From NCBI GenBank assembly GCA_023078555.1, contig CM041203.1, positions 825,481 to 889,480 on the forward strand: a stretch of DNA of 64,000 bases, read 5' to 3'. Under the pieces are notes generated by a model, which saw only the letters and a program-made list of their open reading frames with translations, was not told the origin of the DNA and did not search any database. Each line of letters starts with the position of its first letter. The stretch's first letter is position 1. Both the position numbers and the translations under genes were made by a program. The DNA comes from Ulva prolifera. Taxonomy: Eukaryota > Chlorophyta > Ulvophyceae > Ulvales > Ulvaceae. Shown here in pieces: positions 33,857 through 46,500 of this stretch.

Positions 33857-36800
33857 TCATTGAGCAGCGCAGACAATCTGTGCAGCGGCAGAATCGCTCT
33901 GCTTTGTCAGCACCAGAGCGCTCCGCTGCTGCTCAGAGAGCTGCTCTACAGGCAGCCACAGTGGCAGCGAATCCGCAGAGGCTGCCACCGTCCAGGGAGA
34001 CAGCTCAGCTAACAGCACAGCGCTGCCCTCCCAGTCCTCCGTGCCCTCGGCGTACTCCTGCACTATTTCAGCAGCAGCACGGAAGCCTTCCACCGAGCTC
34101 CGCACGATTCTATGGAACAGCGTCACTCGGTCCACCTCCCGCAACCCCGACTCAACACTGTCGTCCTCCCCCAGCACAACAGCATGCACGAGAAACTGCA
34201 GAGTTTCTCTGTCATGGGAGGCAGCCAGGATGAATGCCGAGGACCGGCGCAAGTGTGCCATCAGCCCCTCGTCAGCACCCACAGGGCTCCGCAGGTGCTC
34301 CAGCAGAGCCTTCTCTACTGTGCTGCTCACATTGCAGCTGTCCCTGGCTACGAGGGCGCTCTCAAGCACGACATTCTGCACGTCTGGCGTGTGCCCGATG
34401 GTGTGCAGAAGTTCCGCCAAGGTGGCGTTCTTGGGAGCTGCCGCCAACATGGAGCAAACCGAGGTGGCCAGGTCATCGTCGTAGCGTACGACACGGGGAA
34501 CTATCCGCGCCGCCACCGCCCGAGTGAACAACTCGTCCTGGCTCAATGTGCTTGGGTCCCCTGCATAGCACTGCGCCTGTGACTGCAGCGATAGAGGACA
34601 AGCGCCGCTACACCCTATACCACCCAAAAGGCAGAGGGACAATGCACACGACGATGGCCAGTTTGGCAGAGGGCGGCAGCGAAGCATCGCGCATGCATAG
34701 GGCTGATGCCAGCGCAACGGGACGTGCGACGACGCAGCACCTTTGTTATTTTTGGCGCGCGGAAGCAGCCGCTTCCACGCGATCGTGCCGCTGTGGACAA
34801 TCAGCGACGCCTCGAGCGCCGTGACTGCGGCAGAGCAGTCCGAGTCCCCCCGCGCCACGAGGTGCAGGTCCCAGAGGGCGGCGGTGGTTGGGCCGAGGAG
34901 GAGGTAGGCCGCGAGGCCGGCCTGCGCCGCCGCCGGCGCGGCGGCCGCGGCGCGGAGGAGGTCCGAGAGAAAGGCGTAGCGGCCAGGGGACGGCGCGGCG
35001 CGGAAGAGCACGGCGGCGTCGTGCAGCAGGCTGCTGAACGCCTGCAGCGCCGCCATGTCGGGGTGGCCGTCCGCGATGGTGTGGCCGGTGACGTTGAGGC
35101 GGAAGCGCTGCAGCTCGCGCACGATCGCGGCCTGGGTGCCCTGCATGCCATCCCGCACAGATGAGCAGCGCGCGTTTGCAGCCTTGCAGCCGGGCGTGCT
35201 GCTGCGCTTGCGCGCAGCAGTGTTGGGTCGCTTTGCAGCATTTCCAGGGCTGCCACCCCGAAATTAGATCTGAATATTCGGAATTGTTCTGTGTGATCGG
35301 GCCCGATGACCAAAACTGCGCACGGGGCTACGGTGAGCCATAGGTCAGCCACAACGGCCCGTGGCCAGTGATGGGGCCCGCGATGGTGTGCCCAGGTCCT
35401 CGCTGCGCTTGAAGGGCTCAGTCACGAAGAGCGCACTGACACAGCACGCACTGATGACTCAGCATGCGAGTGACCTGTGCACACTGCGCCTGCTTGACTC
35501 ACCAGTCACTCACTGAGGCCGATGTGTGCTCATCCAACAAGCTTGTAGGTACCGGCAACCTGCCAACCACACACTCAGTGCATCTATATCACTGTACCTC
35601 ACATTTGGAGGCTCACAGGAGGACAAATGGCACCAGCACCGCGGCGGCTCACCTCGTCTGGGATGGAGGTGAGGAATGGGCCTTCTCGCGCCTTGGGCAG
35701 CCACACGCCATTGTCTGGGGGCACCTGTAGCGGTGGTGATGCCAGGGGGCGGCCACAGTCGGGGCCTCCGCCTGCGGCAGGGTCCGCGCAGGCGGGGTCA
35801 CCGCCGACGGCGATGCGGTGCCGATCCTCCCACGGCGGAAACACCTCAAGCCACCGCTGCTCGCGCGCCGTCGTGTTGCCGCCGGGGGTGACCGCCGCGG
35901 CCGCACTGCTGACGAGGCTCACGGGTACCCACAGCGGGGTGTCGTCTGTGGGCTGCAGCAGCTCCTCGTATACGTGCATGGGCCGTTCTGTTGCCGAGCA
36001 AGTGGCAGATCACCGTGCGCGGAGCGCTCAGTGCGCGACCCAGCGAAACTGAAGCTCTGACCGCGGCACGTATGGCAGGATGCTCTCTGGCAACTGTGCA
36101 AAGGCATGGTCATGTGTGGGGTAAGTGGAGATCACTGAGTGACACAGAATTGACACGTCTCGCCCCTCCCTAGACCTGAGCTGTGCATTCCAGGTACAAC
36201 GTGGCACCAAAGCAACGCAGCGCACAGCATAGGGCGCCTACATCTGGGCAATGGCACCCGACCGGATGTCGATGTGATGCAGCGACGCACCTGCCCCGGC
36301 AGTTCATTCGGCCGCAGCAGCGCCTGCAGCTCCAGCGGAGCGCCTGCGGCACCAGGGGTCTGGTACACCTCCACCACCTGCACCCCCGGCTCCTCCAGCC
36401 ACGCCTCTAGCCGATGCAGCCACGGCACCACCGTCGCGCAGCTGCTGCCGGTGGCGCCTCCGCTCAGCACCGTCGCGTTGGCGGCAGCGGCAGCGCCGGC
36501 GGGCCCCGGCACGCGTAGCGGCCGGCAGCGGACAGGGCCGTCGGCGTCGCCGATCGGGCAGCCGGCGAGCGTGTGCGCCAGGTAGCAGAGCAGGTCTGTG
36601 GCGGTGACGGCGGAGTGTGCGAACGTGTCGAGAAATCCGCGCAACGCCTCATGCATGAGCCCCTGCACCACGGCGTGCCCGGGTCACGCTGTGGCTGAGG
36701 CTGCCATCGCTGGATGAACATGCACCCAGCCATGGCCGCACACATCCAGCCGAATGCTCAAGTCTTATGATGTCCACATGCTATCATGGGCGCTCGCGGC

Positions 36801-39685
36801 CTGACGCTGCACCTGCCGGGGGGCTGCTGTAATTTTGTGGGTGCACGCCTGCAATGTGACGCATGCCTGTGTGACAGCGGAGCGGTGCTCTGTGCTGACA
36901 ATTGGGCGGCGCCGCCTGCCGTTCTGCCATGCGGTTGCTGCGGGATGCAAGCCGAAGGCGTCTCACACACGGGCCCCCTGGCTGGCCGCTTGCTAGTTGT
37001 CGTCACCTCTGCAAAGCCGCCAGCGGAATCTGCAGGTCAGTGACCTGAACAACTCGCGCAGCGCCTCAGACCACGACCAAAAGCCCCAAATAGCGCAAAG
37101 CAAAGCACATCAGCGCAAGGGCTCGCGCCATGCTGCGGCGCGCTGCGCCAGGTGCTCTCACGCACGCACCTTCAGGCGCAAACAAACAGCCAAACAAGCC
37201 TTGTCATGGTCCGATTGGAAGGACCGACAAGCAGAAAATAGAACAATCAGGCAGCGAGCAATGCGGGCGGCCGCACCGGCATCACCGCCGCGTCGGCGTA
37301 GCTCTCCAGCATGTGCAAGAAAGCGGCGCCCTTCGTGTACCACGCCGCCGGGCTCGCGACCGTCGTCGCCGCCGCACCCTCCGGCCCCGCGAGGTTGTCC
37401 AGCGCGTGGAACGCGGCGCCGGTGTGCAACGACCGCGTGTCCCCAAACCCTGGGAAGAACGAGCGCGTGAACGCCTGCCGCTGCGCCAGCGGCCCGCCCA
37501 GAGCGCGCGACACGCATGCCACCTCGCCGTACGATGTCGTGCTCTCCTCGATGAACGGCTTGCCGGTTTTGTTCAGCGTCTGCAGCAGGCCGCCGAACCA
37601 GAGGTGGCCGGTCTCGTGGCAGATGACGTGGGCGCACCGCACGAGGTCGCTCGCCGTGCTCACCCCCCCGCGCCACAGCGTGCGGAAGCGGTCCATCAGC
37701 AACAGCCCGTGCTGCGAGGAACTCCAGGGTGAGTCCCCATTCGTCACCAGCATGTCCAGCTTGCCGAGGCCCGGGAGCGGCTGCCCGGTGAAGTCGGCCC
37801 AGGCGGCGGTCGCGTTGCTGAGGATCTGCCACGGCACCTCCGCGTCCTCCGGGGTGGCCCCCGGCAGCGCCCACACCGACACACGGCGGTGGTGCGTGTC
37901 AAAGCCGGTCGCGAGGCGGTCAAACGCGCCCACGGCGATCGCCAGCATGTTGGCGCTGATGCCCTTGACGGTCTTAAAGCCCTGCGTACGCATGCCACCT
38001 GCACGTGGGGGGAGGCGGGTGAGCCGACATCCGGCCCGCCGCAGCCGCGCAATGGTCGGCACGAGTCATCAGGCAGCGCATGGCAGAGGGTGCTCCTATC
38101 AACCAGGGGGGGGGAGGGAGCGACCGCGTGTGCCGCCCACCCGCAGGAAAAAGACCCAGTGAGTCCGTGGATGCGCTGCCCTGCAGGGACGGGGACGCGC
38201 ACAGCTCTGGGCCCATACACAGGATGGGGGCGGGGGGGGGGGGGGGGGGCAACACAAAAGCCTGACCTGCCAGACGTGGGAGAGAAGAACACGGGGACGC
38301 CGGGTTAGCGCGTAGTAGCCGCACCAGCATGCATGACCTCCAGGCCCGAAGGTGCCGTCGCGGTGAGCACCACGAGCGGCGTCGGCGCGGTCACGGTGAA
38401 GCGCATGAACGCCTGCTGCGCGCCGCGCGCGACCGTGGACGGCAGGAAGAACTTTGGGCTGCCGATGAGGGCGGTCGGGGGGAGGCCCTCCGGCTGCGAG
38501 TCAGCAGGGTAGGGGGTGGTCGGCCGGAAGGCTCGCTCGGCGGAGGAGACCCATTCGATTGTGTACTTATGGCCAGACAGCAGCGTGCAGGGGAGGTGCA
38601 GCTTAAACCAGTCCTGGTGCTCGTACGCGTCTGCGGGAGGGACGATGATGGGCTGGAGGAGGTACTGGCGACAGTCGATTGGTTCGCAGAGGGAGACCTC
38701 CGGAGCTGCGGCCTGGAGGATTGGCGGAAGGGCCGCGCTGCCGCCGCACAGGCACATCGCGCTGTGTAGGTTGCAGTCACGGTTCATGCCGAAGATCTGG
38801 ATGCGGAGGAGGGAGTCTGCGGTCCCAGGAGGGATGTGAATGGTGAGGGCTTTGGACACAAAGTCTGGCTGGATGGTGGTGTTGGTGGCAACAAATACTG
38901 ACCAGGGTGGTGGCTGCTGTGGGTCGGGCGCATCGCTGCTGGGGTCAGAGCCAGAGGCTGGAGCTGGAGCGGGCTGGAATAGAAGGTGGGAGTGGAGCTG
39001 GGTTGATATGGCGCTGGTGGCATCGTTGAGGATGGCTTCTGTGAAAGCTGGGTCAGGCTGAGGTGGAGCAGCCTGGGCTGTACCGCCTCCGTGGACGATC
39101 CGTGCGGAGATGAGGACGATGGCGATAAGTGTCACTGCAGGCTACGATCGGGTGTTGCGTGAGAGCGGTGACTGGCGCTGCTGCAAGAACACCCCGGGTG
39201 GTCGCACCTGTTGCTATCGCGACGATGATGCGCTTGAGACGCAGCCCTGGAGTCCTCGCTGAAAAGGACTCCTGTGCTCCATTAGTCCTGCAGCGGAGTA
39301 TTTCTGCATCGAAGAAGGGAACGGGCGTGCACATAGGCGTGCTGGACGATGCATGCACGGAAGTGTCGGACGAAAGCTTGTGACGCGGGCTCTGGTATCA
39401 GAGGCCAATGCGAGTGGCCCAAGCCGGGTGATGAAAACATCATCAAGAGGTGATTCTGTGGGTGACAGACAGCAAGTAGCCAACGTGGCCTGCGCTGGAG
39501 GTACACAACAGCGTGAGGGCCTGACACAGGAATGGACGGAATCGGTCGCACCCCTCGGCAGGCTCAGTTGCAACTTCCAATGCACCCCCACTCAGTAGAG
39601 GAGCGTCATCAAACGTGCTCACTCGCGGTTCAGGTCCTCGATCTCGGGGTTTTGCGTTCGGAGCGTCGTCGTGTTCAGACTCCAT
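33857..39685 (-). CDS. M1-type metallopeptidase, copy B (type II membrane)
   Basis: Eight exons (39685-39586, 39258-39208, 39134-38325, 37998-37277, 36662-36291, 35952-35653, 35140-34741, 34560-33857) give 1,152 residues. The cytosolic tail starts MESEHDDAPNAKPRD. Its membrane helix (about residues 45-66) is split over two exons, KRIIVAIAT and TLIAIVLISARIV. Catalytic elements: HETGH, then FIEESTTSYGE (zinc Glu 19 residues on) and AWYTKGAAFLHML (Tyr). The GAMEN position reads SSSQH before GLL, so this copy also lacks the aminopeptidase signature. The C-terminal half is alpha-helical, ERAP1-like. It parallels copy A exon by exon, with two exons of identical length (400 and 400) and one 722-base exon equal to A's 452 plus 270. 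The N-terminal exons and the last exon are much more diverged from A. Confidence 0.92.
38232..38249. repeat. G18 homopolymer
   Basis: Eighteen G in a row, preceded after a single C by five more, in the intron between exons 3 and 4 of M1-B. On the transcribed strand this is a C run. Confidence 0.9.
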
Positions 39686-40560
39686 CCCACCGACGCAGAC
39701 TTGGCCTACACCATGAAAGCAGCAGCTATCGAGCACGAAACTAACGTGCAGCCTGCCTTCATCGGACGTTACAAAACGCTGAAACGTTATATGCAAGCGC
39801 ACAGATCACAGACGACCACAACAAAGCAGTGTCTGGATTTCAACAGGGCGTCGATGCGCGTACAACTTCGCGAGCAAGTACGGGCTGACAGATGATCACG
39901 GTCGCAGGTGTGGGACACTCTGTCTGTGTTTAGCTAAGCTGTATGACGCGATGCGGTGGTCCAGTAAGTGGTGATGTTGTGATCGCAACCTTCAGAATGC
40001 CCCTAAGACACACGGTACTGCTGTGTCGGGCTTCCATGTGCCCCTCCAGACACGCTGGTCGCTCGCCAGATGTGCAGATTTGCCCGAGGAGCCGCCTGGA
40101 AGGTCATAGACATTCAGTCGAAGTATTGTATGTGTCGCTGATGGTCAACGAACTCTGCAAGCTGCGTGATCAGCCCGACAACAGCCCGTGGTGATGCTGT
40201 GCGATCCTCTGGCCGTTCATCACTTGGAGCGGGCATGCCACACCATATGACAATGCTTCCGCAGATATAAGGCTGTTTGGTCCCCATTTAAGTCTTGACT
40301 TCTTATTTACACGGATTCGCCGCTGGTGCCTGCCCGTGCCTTAGCTTGTGTACAGCGCCGCGGAGCACACATGCAGCGGTTGCGAACGTGCAGGGCGTAC
40401 TTGAGCTTGGCCCATCCAGGGTGGCAGCTGGATCAGCGCTTGATATCTGCCTCTGCAACCTCCTCATGTGAACCAGCAGTTGGCGAGCCATGTGCGCCCT
40501 AGCCTTCTCCTCTCGCCTCAATTGGCTACAGCCTTGCGCCATGCGCGTGCATAGTAGATC
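39686..40560. other. Upstream flank of M1-B, no gene seen
   Basis: Short overlapping ORFs only. Presumed to include the M1-B promoter; no motif was recognised. Confidence 0.5.
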
Positions 40561-40599
40561 TCACCCAGTGTATCTGCAGTACACAGGATTATCTCGGGC

Positions 40600-40920
40600 T
40601 TGGAGGAGAGCGGCAAAGGTAGGAGGGTCAGCAAGGTGGCATGGAAAGACAGCACCTTCTGGCACATCGTGGATGTCGCAGAGCACCCGCGATCTGTCAC
40701 TGCCGCACAACACGGAGCCACGGTGCCAGAAGAAATCGCAGGGGACGATGGTGAGGACCAAGCATCCAACGACGTGCAATCAGCAGTAGAACAAATCAAG
40801 GCACCCAAGTTGCCTAGCATTTTTGCAATCAAATTCGTGGACGGAGCGCCCACCACCGGGAGGGTAATGAAATTGAAGCAGATTTTCAAGAAAGAGTGGC
40901 GATTGCTGCCACAGCAGTGA
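40600..40920 (+). CDS. Hypothetical protein, possible last exon
   Basis: An open frame of about 100 codons reads a soluble, charged sequence with ASNDVQSAVEQIKAPKLPSI and a basic C-terminus, VMKLKQIFKKEWRLLPQQ, ending in TGA. No family is recognised. The acceptor could be the AG before GTCAGCAAGG or lie further upstream; upstream exons were not found. A TGTAA at 41199-41203 would fit as its poly(A) signal. The opposite strand is also open here, so the call is weak. Confidence 0.3.
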   Translation: MEESGKGRRVSKVAWKDSTFWHIVDVAEHPRSVTAAQHGATVPEEIAGDDGEDQASNDVQSAVEQIKAPKLPSIFAIKFVDGAPTTGRVMKLKQIFKKEWRLLPQQ

Positions 40921-41198
40921 GATCAGGTCATGCCTGGGCCATGAACTCCTGTCGCTGTCACCTCGCATCGGTACCAGACGGTCTACTCACGGACCCGAGC
41001 AGGACGTTGCCAATACACCCATGATCACAGGCTGACGCCATGAATTCTAGTGCAGTATCCAGTAGAACGAGGCTGTATCCGGTAATGCCGCTCCCCTTGA
41101 GTGGCCAACGCTCCATATGGAAGCACGTGCTGTTGCAGTGCTGGACATCATGATATCAGCACCTTAGCATGGTAGGCAGTCCGCGGCGACACCGCATG

Positions 41199-41203
41199 TG
41201 TAA
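41199..41203 (+). promoter_or_regulatory. Candidate UGUAA signal (hypothetical gene)
   Basis: TGTAA 279 bases after the hypothetical ORF, only 16 bases from the opposing TTACA of SAL1. Confidence 0.3.
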
Positions 41204-41219
41204 CTGGTACATACGTGTG

Positions 41220-41224
41220 TTACA
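41220..41224 (-). promoter_or_regulatory. Candidate UGUAA poly(A) signal
   Basis: TTACA on the plus strand, 115 bases past the SAL1 stop codon. Confidence 0.6.
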
Positions 41225-41338
41225 GTGTTTGGTCAGACATGGCGCAGGCGTAGGTTGGCCATGCGACACCTACAGCCCATGTGCATTGATTCCACGCATG
41301 TGCTGACCACTGCCTGGGATCCGCAACCCCGGCGACAG

Positions 41339-43130
41339 TCATTCGGATCGTCCGTTAGCTACGGCCTCGATCACGCGGGCATGCACTTCCGGCGTGGATG
41401 CGACAATCCCCTTCTGCATGCCATCGAGGTACAGGCCCAGCCCAAAGTCAAGAGGTGCCCCAGTGCCGTCGGTGATGATGCCCCCCGCCTCCTGAAATAC
41501 TACCACACCCGGTACATGGTCCCAGATCTTCTCCCTGCACAGCTGCTTGACCCACTCTCAGGATGCACGGCAACCCAAGGAGCCACCACCAGACGCGCTT
41601 GCTCGTAACAGGTGTCTCAATCAGGGTGACACTGAGTGTGGCTGGCAAAACACATCCCCTCACTGCGATACTGAATTGTTGCAAATCAATGGATAGCTGA
41701 AGTGTACGTTCACCGCTCCAGGTGGCCTCGCCCGAGAGGCAAGGCTCATGGCTGGTACGTGCGGCGCTGGTAGGGCTTGCAAAGTCAACATCAGTGATCG
41801 GACGCAGCGCAGCGCAACTGGGCTAATGCTGGCTGAACTACACATGGGCAGCACAGAACTGCGCACCGGTAGGTTGCAGCCGGGAAGCGCATGAATATGT
41901 TGCCATCTCCACGAGCTAGCAGGCCATACTTGCATTGGCTGTCCAGCCGAAGCGGCGGGTTCGCCAGTTCTAGTTGCGACGCGATTGCGGACGTGAATGA
42001 GTGGCTAGAGTGGCGCGAGTCAACGCTCTCCATGTACAGAGCCTCGTGGATGCTTGGTATGTCTGTCACTTGCAGTCGAGTGCTGGGGCATTCTGCAAGC
42101 ACGATCAGCAAATTGAGTCAACTGCATGGGGCCCTGTAGCAGTTCTGCAGCCGCTAGCCCAGGCAATGGCTGCAGGTAGGGGCACACCTGTGGAGTTGAG
42201 GGCGCCTTCGAAGGCCCCCTGCCCCTTGATGGCAGCGAAGATGGCCCCATAGCCATCTCTGACGTAGCCTGCCTCAGGTGATGGCCCACCATCATCCCTC
42301 CCAAACTTTGCTAATGGAAGATTCGGGCAGCCTAGAACCTGGAAGTTGTTCATCGATGATGTGGAGCAAGCAGCTAGCCTGCGGTTTCATGCCACCAGCA
42401 AGGAGGCATCTGTCCAGCTTTGCAAGGGCCGCAACTCATTGCAGGGCTGGGAAGAAGCGCACCCCAAGCACAGGCTCACCATCGTCTATCAGCCCCAAAC
42501 ACACTGAATACTGTCGACTTGCCTCGAACCCCCTGGTGCCATCAATCGGGTCAAGGACCCAGTGCCGCCCTGCCCCTCCCGGTGAATCTCCCAGATCGAT
42601 CAATTCGCACACTTCTTCGGCACTCAATTTGGGAGCATCTGGAAAGGTCCCCGAGAGATTCTCGTTGAAAACACGGCAGACATCCGCTAGCATGCCTGCG
42701 TTGGCAGGATTCCGAAGCTCTTGAGAATCCTCCTCAGCCACAAGCTTGAGCCTACAAGGCAGAGCATTCGCCATGGAAAAGGACAGACGACGCCAAGGCA
42801 GCAATGACTTGGCTCAGGTTAATTCATCGACGTATCCTCAACACTGATGCATCGTCAAATAACTGTGTGCAAGAGCACACCTGTCCGAGCAAGACTGCTG
42901 CAGGGCCCATGCGACCAGAGCCTGTGCTGCATAATCTATAGAGAATCTCTAATTCAGCCAAAGTCTGACACCAGCGCTGCGCTTGTCATCATCACGGTAT
43001 GGTGTGCCACACCTGCCACAGTCACCGGTGAATCATCGTCTTTGGTATCAATGTTGCTATCCGCTAGCGTTCGTTGCACAGCCATGCAAGCTCTGGAAGC
43101 GAGGCGTACTGCCTTCAGGGCTTCAGTCAT
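41339..43130 (-). CDS. SAL1: 3'(2'),5'-bisphosphate nucleotidase, SAL1/HAL2 type
   Basis: Six exons (43130-43013, 42935-42881, 42751-42463, 42338-42188, 42068-41867, 41534-41339) give 336 residues, typical for HAL2. The enzyme removes the 3' phosphate from PAP, the by-product of sulfation; in plants this controls PAP retrograde signalling. It is a Mg-dependent, lithium-sensitive phosphatase of the inositol monophosphatase fold. Metal-site motifs: DDDSPVTVADYAAQ, LVAEED, WVLDPIDGTRGF (the D-P-I/L-D-G-T signature) and IWDHVPG (normally WDHAAG), followed by VFQEAGGIITD. DSQCKYGLLARGDGNIFMR is the usual substrate-pocket segment. No clear transit peptide is seen, so a cytosolic form is likely unless an upstream exon exists. 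The 55-base second exon is phase-constrained. Confidence 0.94.
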
Positions 43131-43590
43131 ATCGATGTGCAATGGAGAGCTTGCAAATGGCTCTGCGTGGGCGATGCAATGGACTCGCGCAGTACTAGCG
43201 CTCCCACATGCCGTCCAGCGCAGACGCGAGGCTGCATGGACGCAGAAACGCGCCCTGCCGGCACGCGATTGCATACACAGCATCATATATATGCGAAGAG
43301 CCTGCTGTACACGATATGTCAACGGCTTTCCGTCGAGTACCAAGAGAATACAGGTCTGCTGCACATGTACGCTGTGCCTTGTATCAAACTTAAATCATTA
43401 CCGAGATAGAATCGCAAAAGTCGCAATGCGGCACGGCAACAACACAGAACATCTCTTCTGGAGTGTTTCTTTGAGGATTTCGTTGGTGCTGTCAGGCATG
43501 CATGAAACTGCACGTGAGCTGGACGGTAATTGAACCGTGCATGAACAATCTTGGTCCCCGAACTCCAGACAGCACCTCCAGTATGCTGCA

Positions 43591-46500
43591 TCACCCCCCC
43601 TCTGCCGGAACCTCAGGAGAGGCCAACAGTTCCTGCATCAAGCCAAATATCATCCGTTCAAAAACATACTCAACAAACGATGCCGCGTGTGGCATGTCCA
43701 CTAGCTTCCCCAGAGCCTCCAAATCTGGCTCATCCACTCCTCCAGCTTCCTGACCCGCGGATGCCGGTGCTGACACAGGCGGGGCGTGAGCTTTGACCCC
43801 CTCAGTGCTGGGCTGTGGTGCTGCACATGCAGGCTCAGCGGCTGCCCCTTGCTGGCCAGGGACAGATTGACCAGGCGCGGGGCATGGGACCGTCGAACCA
43901 CAGAGCTGTTTAGCCTCAGCAGGCATAGATGTGTTCGCTGGCGCTAAATCAGACTCTTCCAGGAGCGTGGCTATCACTTCTCTCAGAGCATCATGCATGA
44001 TCTCAAACACGCACTGGGCGGCGCCTGATCCCACGGTTTCCGCTTCACTGCCCCCTTGGCTGCCACCGGCTTCAAATGCCTCCTCTCCCACCATCTCTGC
44101 ACATGGTAGGTAGTGTTGCAGACGGCTCATGTTTGATGTCGCTGAGCGCTTCGTGTCTGACCAGAGCATGTGCTGGGGGCGAACACAGGATCCATACCTG
44201 ATGGCTGATCTATGGCAGGGAGGCACGCCCAGCCTCGCCGGCGCAGACCGGGCCCCGTTCCATCCGGCACGGGCTCTTCACTCAGCACCGCTCCAGTCAC
44301 CCACACATGCAGGACGTGCTCGTTCTCCCACCGCGCATCCGCCCCCCCTCCAGCCGACGCACCTGGACGAACGCTGCTGTCCTCGGCGGGTGCCCCTGCG
44401 GTGCCCACACTTCCTCGCCCGGCACTTCCTTCCCGCTGCAGCTGGCCTCTTGCTAGTGCAGGGTGCTGTGCCAAGATCTCTTCAGACGCTGGTTCAGAGC
44501 ATGCGGTCACTGCCAAAACATCCTCCTTGCGCTCAACATCACCTACGCGACCGTGGCAACGCTGAACCCACGCCAGGCATCATTAGAGCAAACACACAGG
44601 TCTTAATCTCGTCCTGGGGCTGTTGCACATGCTGCATCTGCCCTGTGCTATTCCTTTGCCAAGCGCGAGGTAGCTCCCCCGCACCTGCCTCATCATCGCC
44701 CTCCGCAATGAGGAGTGCCACCTCCCCTTCAAGCCACTGGTCCTCCATCCCAGCCTGGTACGTCACAAGGCAGCCGAGCCTCTCACCGGGGTACAGGACT
44801 CCCTCAGCGGGCTCAAAAGCGATCCCGCCTTCGCTGGCACCCTCTCCGTTGAGCTCGCCTGCGTGCCATCTGAATGATACATCTCGCTGGCTCGTGGACT
44901 CAAGCACCACCAGGGCGCGCACAGCACCGTGCGGGCACGTCACGCCCAAGTCAATGCAGGGCTCTTGCAGCCGCAGTGCAGGGCTCTGTGGAATGACCCG
45001 GCCCACGTCGGCGCTGAGGTGTCGTGGCAGCTGCAGCGCGGCCGCGGACGGGTGTTGCAGCAGGCCCTGTCCACATACGTGCAGCACAGAGCTGCTGGCC
45101 GCGTCGGCCGTGCCCACGTGCACTGGTATGTCTACTGTGTGGTTCATCGCCACAATGGGGTCAAACAGCCAGTTCAGCGTTACGAAGCAGGATGGAGCAC
45201 ATGTCCCACAGCTCGCCCCGACTAGCGTCAGCGGGTCGTGCCTGCACAGAACGTGGTATCAAAGCCAGCCACACGCACATTGCCACGAATGTTACAGGAC
45301 ATGCATGCAATGCCTCACCCAAAGCTCTTCTGCTTTAAGGCCTGCAGCGGGCTGAGGTCCAATCGCCAGTGCATTGTCGCAGGGCCAGCGTTCTGGAATC
45401 TGAACATCTGCAGGGGCGGCCTGTGAGAAGCCACCCGCACGGGCCGCAGCTGCAGCGTGCCGTTGCCGCCGGGCGCGCTTGCGCCAGGCAGGTGCGCGAG
45501 CTGCGTGGCATCTGGGACACAAGCACCGATGAGATCGAGCCTCAAGCGGCGGCCGTCGGTGATGTGTAGCTGCACCGGCAGGCTGTGGATGCCCAGGGCT
45601 CCTCCAGTATACGTCATCGTCAACTGCAGAGCAAGCAGCCTGCATGGAGGTGCCAAGCGGCCGGCCACAGCACGAGTATGGCCAGGTGGTGCTTTGGAGC
45701 TGCTGCGCATCCTAGTTGCACTACAGATCAGACTCTGCGGACCAGTACTCGTGCATGTATTTGATAGCGAAATCCTCTCAGGACAAACTTGCACAGGTGG
45801 GACTGGCAACCAAGGCAGATGGATTTCCAAGGCACGCTTGTCCCTAGCAAGCTCTGCAAAAGAGTTCCACGAGCAACTCATGTGTGAAGAGTCACAGGAG
45901 ATAACACACCGTGCAGCCCTCACCTGGCTGCAGTGTGCCTGAGTGAGGGTGGTATTGGAAGATCTTGGCCTCCAGGATGAACTCCGCCAGTTTCTCTTCT
46001 TCGTTCCTTGGGCGGGAGGGCTCCACCCAGTTCTCCAGCTCGAGGTCAGGGAGGTCGGAACCCCCAATCTGCCATTGTGCAGGCAGCCTGCAACAGGATT
46101 GCATCGATCTCACGTGATCCAGAATGTTCGATGGGTCAACGAGATGAAATATAGATTACTGGCTCTGTACATGTCAACGGCTGATTTCTCCCTGCCTAAT
46201 TTGAGTGTTCTAGCAAACGACCTGCCAACCTTCGATTCAATGAAAGCTCCACCAGGTACACTTGACGTGATCATAATGGGCCGAACAAGCAAGTGTTCAC
46301 ACACATTGAACGATTTCCCGCTGTCGGACTGGTGCCAGTGCTTCTCAATGAATGGTGGAGTCCAAGTTCAAAAGTCCCTTCTGATGTTCAACAAGCATCG
46401 GATCAGGCTGGAGAATGCACCTGCTGCGATTCTGAATGTGCAATTGTACGGTCCGCCTGCTATCCAATGGAACAGTCCCAAAATTGAGCTTGTACGGCTG

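Noticed and set aside
37130-38162. Long plus-strand ORFs over M1-B
   Set aside because: Antisense shadows of the catalytic exon, which is fixed by HETGH and by phase.
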